Shown: positions 59,473 through 64,000 of the stretch, in pieces | How the letters are laid out: each line of letters begins with the position of its first letter | How positions within the stretch are numbered: the first letter of the stretch is position 1 | Source of the DNA: WLMZ01 sp031367435 | GTDB taxonomy: Bacteria > Actinomycetota > Acidimicrobiia > Acidimicrobiales > Ilumatobacteraceae | NCBI GenBank assembly: GCA_031367435.1 | Contig: JANLPV010000199.1 | Location: forward strand, 7,583-71,582 | Length of the DNA stretch: 64,000 nt | Direction: 5' to 3' | The notes under the pieces: model-generated | Told to the model about the DNA's origin: nothing | Seen by the model: only the letters and a program-made list of their open reading frames with translations | Databases searched by the model: none | Made by a program: the position numbers and the translations under genes

Positions 59473-61224
59473 CTAGAGGGCGGTGTGGGCGAGGGCACTT
59501 ACTACAGCATCGGCGATCTGTTGATGAATGGTGACGTTCGAGTGGCGATCGCTTCGTACACGAATGATGCTCGGCCCCGGCTCGTGGAGCGCTGCAGCAA
59601 GCTCGTCGACCGTTGCGACTGTTCGTGATGGTATGGCGTGCGCCGTGGCCAAGCCAATGGGGTCCGCGCCATGCGGCGTGCCGAACAACTGCTCGAAACG
59701 CTGCGCGGGCAACGACGTGGCTTGAGGCAGGAAACTGAAGATACCTCCACCGTCATTGTCGATGACAACGATGCGCAGATCGATCTCGCGGCGCACGAGC
59801 CCAACGAGCGCGGTGCTGTCATGCAGAAACGCAACGTCGCCGATCAGCACGGCCGTGGGCTGGGCAGTCGAAACGGCCACGCCAATTGCAGTCGAGAGGA
59901 CGCCGTCAATTCCGTTCGCGCCGCGATTCGAGTGCACCGTAACGCCCTCACTGATGAGCCCGAACCACTCGAGGTCGCGAATTGGCATCGATGATGAAAC
60001 CACGAGATGCGCTCCCGCCGGCAACATCGATCCGATCGAACGCGCCACGAGCGGTTCGGGTAGGGCACGGATCGATGTGTCGTTCAACACGCCTGTGATG
60101 GTCGTCTGCGCGAGGGCTTCTGCCGCGAGCCAGCTCGACAGCCAGCCCCGATCGGCGTGCTCGATCAACGGCGCGAGGGAACGACAGAGGGTGGTGGGGT
60201 CGGCCACCACGCAATGGGCAACGACACCGTCAGGGTCGCGCCAGTCGGGAAACGCCGTGACCTGCGCGTGCACGGCAGTCGATGCCGCCAACCACTGATT
60301 CACCACCTTTGACGCCGGCGGTTCCCCGAGGCGCAGCACCACATCGGGCGAATGTTCGCGGGCGAATGCCGGACTGCGCACGAGCTGATCGGATGCACAG
60401 ATCGCGACGTCGTGGAGATGCCGAACCCCCGAACGGGAATCTGCAAGCACCGGCCAACCCGACGCACGCGACAGCTGCGCAATCGCATCGGGATCACCGC
60501 ACCCGCGTCCGGCGACAATGACACCGCGCGGATGGTTGATGAATTGTGCGAGTTGTTGGAGTGCCGACTCGTGGATGCCAGGTGAACTTGTGAGCGCAAC
60601 AGGTACGCCCTCGATGCTGCGACGGCGCGGCAGGGCACCCGCAACGCCCATCAACGGCTCGCGGAAGGCAAGGTTGAGATGCGCCGCGCCGGGAAACACA
60701 CCCGTTGCCGACGCGAAGGCGTGCGCGGCGAGCGAGCGCCATGAGTGCGCCGCGGCGCCATCGGCCACACCGGGTTCGTGGAAACATCTCACCGCGTTAC
60801 CAAAAAGCTTCACCTGATCGATGGTTTGCGCCGCACCGACGTCGCGAAGTTCGGGCGGACGGTCAGCGGTGCACACAATCATCGGCACCATCGAAAGGTG
60901 TGCCTCGATGACCGCAGCATGAAAATGGGCTGCGGCCGTGCCACTCGAGCACAGCAGAATCGCGGGCACGCCCTGCAGACCGATGCCCAGCGCAACGAAC
61001 GAGGCGGCGCGCTCGTCATGCACCACGTGAATGTGCAACTCGGTGCGGCTTGCGAGCGCCAGCGCCAACGGAGTGGAGCGCGAACCCGGGGCGATCACGG
61101 CGTGACGGACGCCGCTGTGAATCCACTCGTCCACCAGGGTCGCACAGAAGGTGGCTGCCGTGTCCTCGGGCGCTCGCTCGGGTTTCGGTTGACGAGTCGG
61201 TTCGGGCGTCATTGCAGGTGGCAT
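59473..61224 (-). CDS. menD: SEPHCHC synthase (MenD)
   Basis: The 583-residue ThDP enzyme has V-I-A-P-G-S-R-S-T-P-L (substrate Arg/Ser loop), H-D-E-R-A-A-S-F-V-A-L-G (catalytic Glu) and the ThDP-binding G-D-V-A-F-L-H-D ... D-N-D-G-G-G-I-F. It joins isochorismate and 2-oxoglutarate in menaquinone synthesis. ATG 61224 was used; a second ATG at 61212 is possible. It is on the opposite strand from menF, facing it across a repeat-rich spacer. Confidence 0.95.
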   Translation of the reverse strand: MPPAMTPEPTRQPKPERAPEDTAATFCATLVDEWIHSGVRHAVIAPGSRSTPLALALASRTELHIHVVHDERAASFVALGIGLQGVPAILLCSSGTAAAHFHAAVIEAHLSMVPMIVCTADRPPELRDVGAAQTIDQVKLFGNAVRCFHEPGVADGAAAHSWRSLAAHAFASATGVFPGAAHLNLAFREPLMGVAGALPRRRSIEGVPVALTSSPGIHESALQQLAQFINHPRGVIVAGRGCGDPDAIAQLSRASGWPVLADSRSGVRHLHDVAICASDQLVRSPAFAREHSPDVVLRLGEPPASKVVNQWLAASTAVHAQVTAFPDWRDPDGVVAHCVVADPTTLCRSLAPLIEHADRGWLSSWLAAEALAQTTITGVLNDTSIRALPEPLVARSIGSMLPAGAHLVVSSSMPIRDLEWFGLISEGVTVHSNRGANGIDGVLSTAIGVAVSTAQPTAVLIGDVAFLHDSTALVGLVRREIDLRIVVIDNDGGGIFSFLPQATSLPAQRFEQLFGTPHGADPIGLATAHAIPSRTVATVDELAAALHEPGPSIIRVRSDRHSNVTIHQQIADAVVSALAHTAL

Positions 61225-61243
61225 CGGATCTATCGTGTCATGT

Positions 61244-61957
61244 ATGCGTGTAGAGATCTGGTCTGACGTGGTCTGCCCGTGGTGTTACATCGGCAAGCGC
61301 CGCTTCGAGACAGCTCTCGAGCGCGTGCAACATCTGCGTGGCGCCGATGGCATCGAGGTTGTCTTCAAGCCCTACCAACTCGATCCGACCGCTGCTCCTG
61401 GGCGCGTGCAGCCCGTTCTTGATGCATATGCAAAGAAGTTTGGTGGCCCCGCGAGAGCCGCACAGATCATCGATCAGCTCACGGCCGTCGCCGCTGCCGA
61501 CGGCCTCACGTTCAACATGGATAAGGCATTGCGCGCGAACACCCTGCTCGCCCATCGTCTGCTCTGGTTTGCCGAATCGCACGGCAATCAAATTGCGTTG
61601 AAAGAACGGCTACTACTGGCCTATTTCACTGAAGGAGTGAACATTGGCGACATCGATGCACTCGTTCGATGCGCGACCGACGTCGGGTTTGACGCCGACG
61701 AAGTCGCCAAGTTTTTGCGGTCCGATGCCGGACACGGTGAGGTGATGGAAGAGCTTGCGATCGCCGCCGCAAACGGAATCACCGCTGTGCCGACATTCGT
61801 ATTCGACGGACAATGGGCAGTACCTGGTGCGCAGGACGTCGACGTTTTCGAACGGGTCCTTGAACGCCTACTGACCAAAGAAGCTGAGCAACGCGACGCC
61901 GACTCCGAGCTTCTCGCGAATGGACAGGTCTGCGTCGACGACGTGTGCGATGTCTGA
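61244..61957 (+). CDS. DsbA-family oxidoreductase (FrnE-like)
   Basis: The 237-residue thioredoxin-fold protein begins M-R-V-E-I-W-S-D-V-V-C-P-W-C-Y-I-G-K, with the active-site C-P-W-C at residues 11-14. It has an all-helical insertion and the cis-Pro loop G-I-T-A-V-P-T-F-V-F. It lacks a signal peptide, so it is cytoplasmic, like FrnE. A second Cys pair near the end (V-C-V-D-D-V-C) may act as an additional redox couple, as described for FrnE of Deinococcus. It overlaps the menH-like gene by eight bases. Confidence 0.9.
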   Translation: MRVEIWSDVVCPWCYIGKRRFETALERVQHLRGADGIEVVFKPYQLDPTAAPGRVQPVLDAYAKKFGGPARAAQIIDQLTAVAAADGLTFNMDKALRANTLLAHRLLWFAESHGNQIALKERLLLAYFTEGVNIGDIDALVRCATDVGFDADEVAKFLRSDAGHGEVMEELAIAAANGITAVPTFVFDGQWAVPGAQDVDVFERVLERLLTKEAEQRDADSELLANGQVCVDDVCDV

Positions 61958-62732
61958 CACACCCGCAGGGTGGCGACGCCACGACGACGCCCCGCTCTCT
62001 TCGTTGCGGCGCGGCACGGGGCCGCGGATGGTCTTCGTTCACGGCTTCACGCAGACTGGGCGGTCATGGATTCCAGTGGCCGAGCAATTCACCAACGACC
62101 ACGAAGTCGTGCTCGTCGATGCGCCCGCCCACGGCGACTCACGCCACATCGGCGCGAGCCTGAGCGAAGGGGCCGACCTGCTAGCCGCCACATGTGCAGC
62201 GGCCACATACGTTGGTTACTCGATGGGTGCTCGCCTGTGCCTACATCTCGCGTTTGCACATCCACATCTCGTTCGCTCACTGGTGTTGATCGGTGGCACC
62301 GGTGGCATCACCAACGACACCGAACGCGCTGAGCGAATGCGCGCCGATGAAACCCTCGCCGACCAGATCCTGGCCGACGGCGTCGATCAGTTTCTCGAAC
62401 GGTGGCTGAGCCTGCCGTTGTTCGCCACCTTGCCCGCAAGCGCGCACGGCATCGATGATCGACGCTCCAACACGGCGCTCGGTTTGGCGAGCAGCCTGCG
62501 CCATGCTGGCAGCGGAACTCAGGTACCACTGTGGAACGAGTTACATCGAATCTCAGCGCCTACGTTGGTGATCGCAGGCGAGCTCGACGCGAAGTTCAGC
62601 GACCTCGGCCACCAACTCGTGTCAGCGATCGGGACGAACGCAACATTCGTCGGGATTCCGGGCACCGGCCACGCCGCCCACCTCGAAGACCCCCACGCAG
62701 TTACCACTGCCCTGCGCACCCTGCCTGCGTAG
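61950..62732 (+). CDS. menH: alpha/beta hydrolase, probable SHCHC synthase MenH
   Basis: The 260-residue alpha/beta hydrolase has the oxyanion motif V-H-G-F-T-Q-T-G-R-S-W, nucleophile elbow G-Y-S-M-G-A-R, acidic residue in A-G-E-L-D-A-K-F and catalytic His in G-T-G-H-A-A-H-L-E. These match MenH, which eliminates pyruvate from the MenD product. Its position between menD and menA supports MenH, though many related hydrolases exist. The start lies inside the DsbA-family gene, suggesting coupling. Confidence 0.78.
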   Translation: MSDTPAGWRRHDDAPLSSLRRGTGPRMVFVHGFTQTGRSWIPVAEQFTNDHEVVLVDAPAHGDSRHIGASLSEGADLLAATCAAATYVGYSMGARLCLHLAFAHPHLVRSLVLIGGTGGITNDTERAERMRADETLADQILADGVDQFLERWLSLPLFATLPASAHGIDDRRSNTALGLASSLRHAGSGTQVPLWNELHRISAPTLVIAGELDAKFSDLGHQLVSAIGTNATFVGIPGTGHAAHLEDPHAVTTALRTLPA

Positions 62733-62745
62733 ATGCACGCGTGAG

Positions 62746-63633
62746 CTAGCGGCTCAGGACGAGACCCAGCGAGGCGAGTAGTCCGAACGCCATTTGCAAG
62801 CGACCGGTTTCGCCGAGCACTGCGATGAGATCGCGCCCGATCGCGCCGCGCATGACTCTGTGCAGCGGCGCAACGGCAAGCGCGATTGCGATGCCGATCA
62901 GCGCGACCCATGGCCGCCACACCGCTGCCGCGACTCCCCCGGCGACGAAAGCCGACGAGATGAGTGCAGCGTAGAGCCATCGCGTGCGGGCGTCGCCGAG
63001 ACGGACCGCAAGGGTCTTCTTGCCCACATTGCGGTCGGTCGGAATGTCGCGCAGGTTGTTGATCACGAGCAATGCGCACGCCAACGCACCGACTGCGCTG
63101 CCCATCACCACCGACAAAGCTGTCACCTGCTCGGCCACTGCAAAGGTGGTACCAATCGTGGCCACCAAACCAAAGAAGACGAACACAAAGATTTCACCGA
63201 GTCCGAGGTAGCCATATGGCTTCGGACCGCCGGTGTAGAACCAGCCCGCGAGCAGCGCGGCAACACCGACGACCAGGAGCCACAGCGACGTTGTGAGGGC
63301 CAGCACCAAACCCGCCACCGCAGCGACTCCGAATGCCGCGAACGCGGCCCGCTTCACGGTCTTGGCGGGAGCGAGACCCGAGGCGACGAGGCGCACCGGG
63401 CCGACGCGAACATCGTCGGTGCCGCGGATGCCATCGCTGTAGTCGTTCGCGTAATTCACGCCGACCTGAAGCGCGAGGCTCACAACGAGTGCCAAGACTG
63501 CGCGCCACCATGTGGGATCCGTGAGCCCCGCGGAACAGGCTGCCCCGACGGCGACAGGCACAACCGCGGCGGGCAACGTGCGCGGGCGCGCTCCGGCGAT
63601 CCAAGGGTTTCCCACGTGAGCGGCAGCTGTCAT
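62746..63633 (-). CDS. menA: 1,4-dihydroxy-2-naphthoate polyprenyltransferase
   Basis: The 295-residue membrane protein has about eight to nine helices. It has the UbiA/MenA motifs N-Y-A-N-D-Y-S-D-G-I-R-G-T-D (Mg2+-diphosphate site) and N-N-L-R-D-I-P-T-D-R-N-V-G-K-K-T. It attaches the isoprenoid tail to dihydroxynaphthoate. ATG 63633 places the first conserved segment W-I-A-G-A-R-P-R-T-L-P correctly. It is convergent with the menH-like gene and divergent from the amidase gene. Confidence 0.96.
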   Translation of the reverse strand: MTAAAHVGNPWIAGARPRTLPAAVVPVAVGAACSAGLTDPTWWRAVLALVVSLALQVGVNYANDYSDGIRGTDDVRVGPVRLVASGLAPAKTVKRAAFAAFGVAAVAGLVLALTTSLWLLVVGVAALLAGWFYTGGPKPYGYLGLGEIFVFVFFGLVATIGTTFAVAEQVTALSVVMGSAVGALACALLVINNLRDIPTDRNVGKKTLAVRLGDARTRWLYAALISSAFVAGGVAAAVWRPWVALIGIAIALAVAPLHRVMRGAIGRDLIAVLGETGRLQMAFGLLASLGLVLSR

Positions 63634-63712
63634 GGTGACAGTGTGATCCGAAATAGTTGCTTCGGACGAATACAGGCAATACTTCTCGGACACACGCGTC
63701 AAAGGAGATGTC

Positions 63713-64000
63713 ATGTCTGGTGAGTTGTGGCGCGACAGCGCGCTCGAGCTTGCAGCCAAAATTCGCAACGGCGAAGTAACGAGTCGCGAAGTCATCGATG
63801 CCCACCTCGACCGCATCGCTGCGGTGAATCCTCATCTCAACGCCATTGTTCGTGTGCTGTCCGACGAAGCCCGCGCAGGCGCGGACGCCGCCGACCGCGT
63901 CCGTCGCGACGGTGGCGCTATGGGACCACTGCACGGCGTGCCGATCACCGTCAAGGAGAACATCGACCTTGCCGGCACTCCGACGACAAATGCCGTGCAT
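63713..64000 (+). CDS. amidase-signature family protein, N-terminal fragment (runs off the window)
   Basis: Reading from ATG 63713, which is preceded by AAAGGAGA, 96 codons remain open to the window end. The sequence includes L-A-A-K-I-R-N-G-E-V-T-S-R-E-V and then G-P-L-H-G-V-P-I-T-V-K-E-N-I-D. The Lys in T-V-K-E-N is the catalytic lysine of the Ser-cisSer-Lys amidase family. It could be GatA or a free-standing amidase; the part that would decide is outside. Confidence 0.9.
   Translation, partial: MSGELWRDSALELAAKIRNGEVTSREVIDAHLDRIAAVNPHLNAIVRVLSDEARAGADAADRVRRDGGAMGPLHGVPITVKENIDLAGTPTTNAVH

Overview
The window is a compact, high-GC, almost fully coding stretch of an actinobacterial chromosome. 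The best guess for the lineage is Acidimicrobiia (Ilumatobacter-like). The actinobacterial call rests on several kinds of evidence: the block pdtaR-like / polA / rpsA / coaE / uvrB / uvrA, which follows the order known from Mycobacterium (with insertions); the glyS / recO / cis-prenyltransferase neighbourhood; LLM-type F420-dependent oxidoreductases; an MtrA-MtrB-LpqB-like system; a mycothiol-type DinB/MDMPI protein; and a menaquinone pathway. The class-level assignment is inference from overall character. I see no integrase, transposase, prophage, CRISPR array or rRNA. There is one tRNA, tRNA-Leu(CAA).

Layout. 1-3.2 kb: lower glycolysis (gap-pgk-tpiA, overlapping genes) behind rapZ, with yvcK and whiA absent from their usual place. 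3.2-6.1 kb: a methyltransferase, a TerC-family membrane protein preceded by a clear yybP-ykoY (Mn2+) riboswitch, and an F420 oxidoreductase. 6.1-14.6 kb: nucleotide excision repair (uvrC, uvrA, uvrB) with a protease-dead rhomboid-like protein and coaE. 14.6-23 kb: a NarL-type two-component pair, rpsA, a methyltransferase, polA, an ANTAR regulator and a small coiled-coil protein. 23-27 kb: malQ, a secreted protein with 20 thrombospondin-type-3-like Ca2+ repeats, an MDMPI protein and the tRNA. 27.3-32.5 kb: a fatty-acid synthesis operon (fabD-fabH-fabG-acpP-fabF) whose FabD carries an extra C-terminal biotinyl-like domain, facing fabZ and bcp. 33.2-37.5 kb: a Cys/His small protein, then trpC-trpF-trpB-trpA. 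37.5-45 kb: an OmpR-type two-component pair, glyS, recO, two cis-prenyltransferase genes and a DinG-type helicase. 45-49.4 kb: an mtrA-like regulator diverging from STAS, mtrB-like kinase and GerMN lipoprotein genes, then era. 49.5-57.2 kb: two acyl-CoA synthetases, MaoC hydratase, F420 oxidoreductase, Baeyer-Villiger-type monooxygenase and acyl-CoA dehydrogenase, probably a lipid, ketone or sterol catabolic set. 57.3-63.6 kb: menaquinone synthesis (menG, menF, menD, menH-like, menA) with a DsbA-family protein. The window ends inside an amidase.

The most interesting observation is at 41.7-43.2 kb. Two divergently transcribed cis-prenyltransferase homologues appear complementary. One keeps the catalytic N-terminal motif but ends just before the family's C-terminal R-x-R-R-F-G tail. 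The other has lost the catalytic motif but keeps that tail. This mirrors the eukaryotic DHDDS/NgBR (Rer2/Nus1) heteromer and predicts a two-subunit undecaprenyl/decaprenyl diphosphate synthase. Other leads are the Mn2+ riboswitch with a readable Shine-Dalgarno on/off platform, the FabD fusion, the rearranged MtrAB-LpqB locus, and a structured gene-free stretch at 32.5-33.2 kb. Short tandem repeats recur in the few intergenic gaps.
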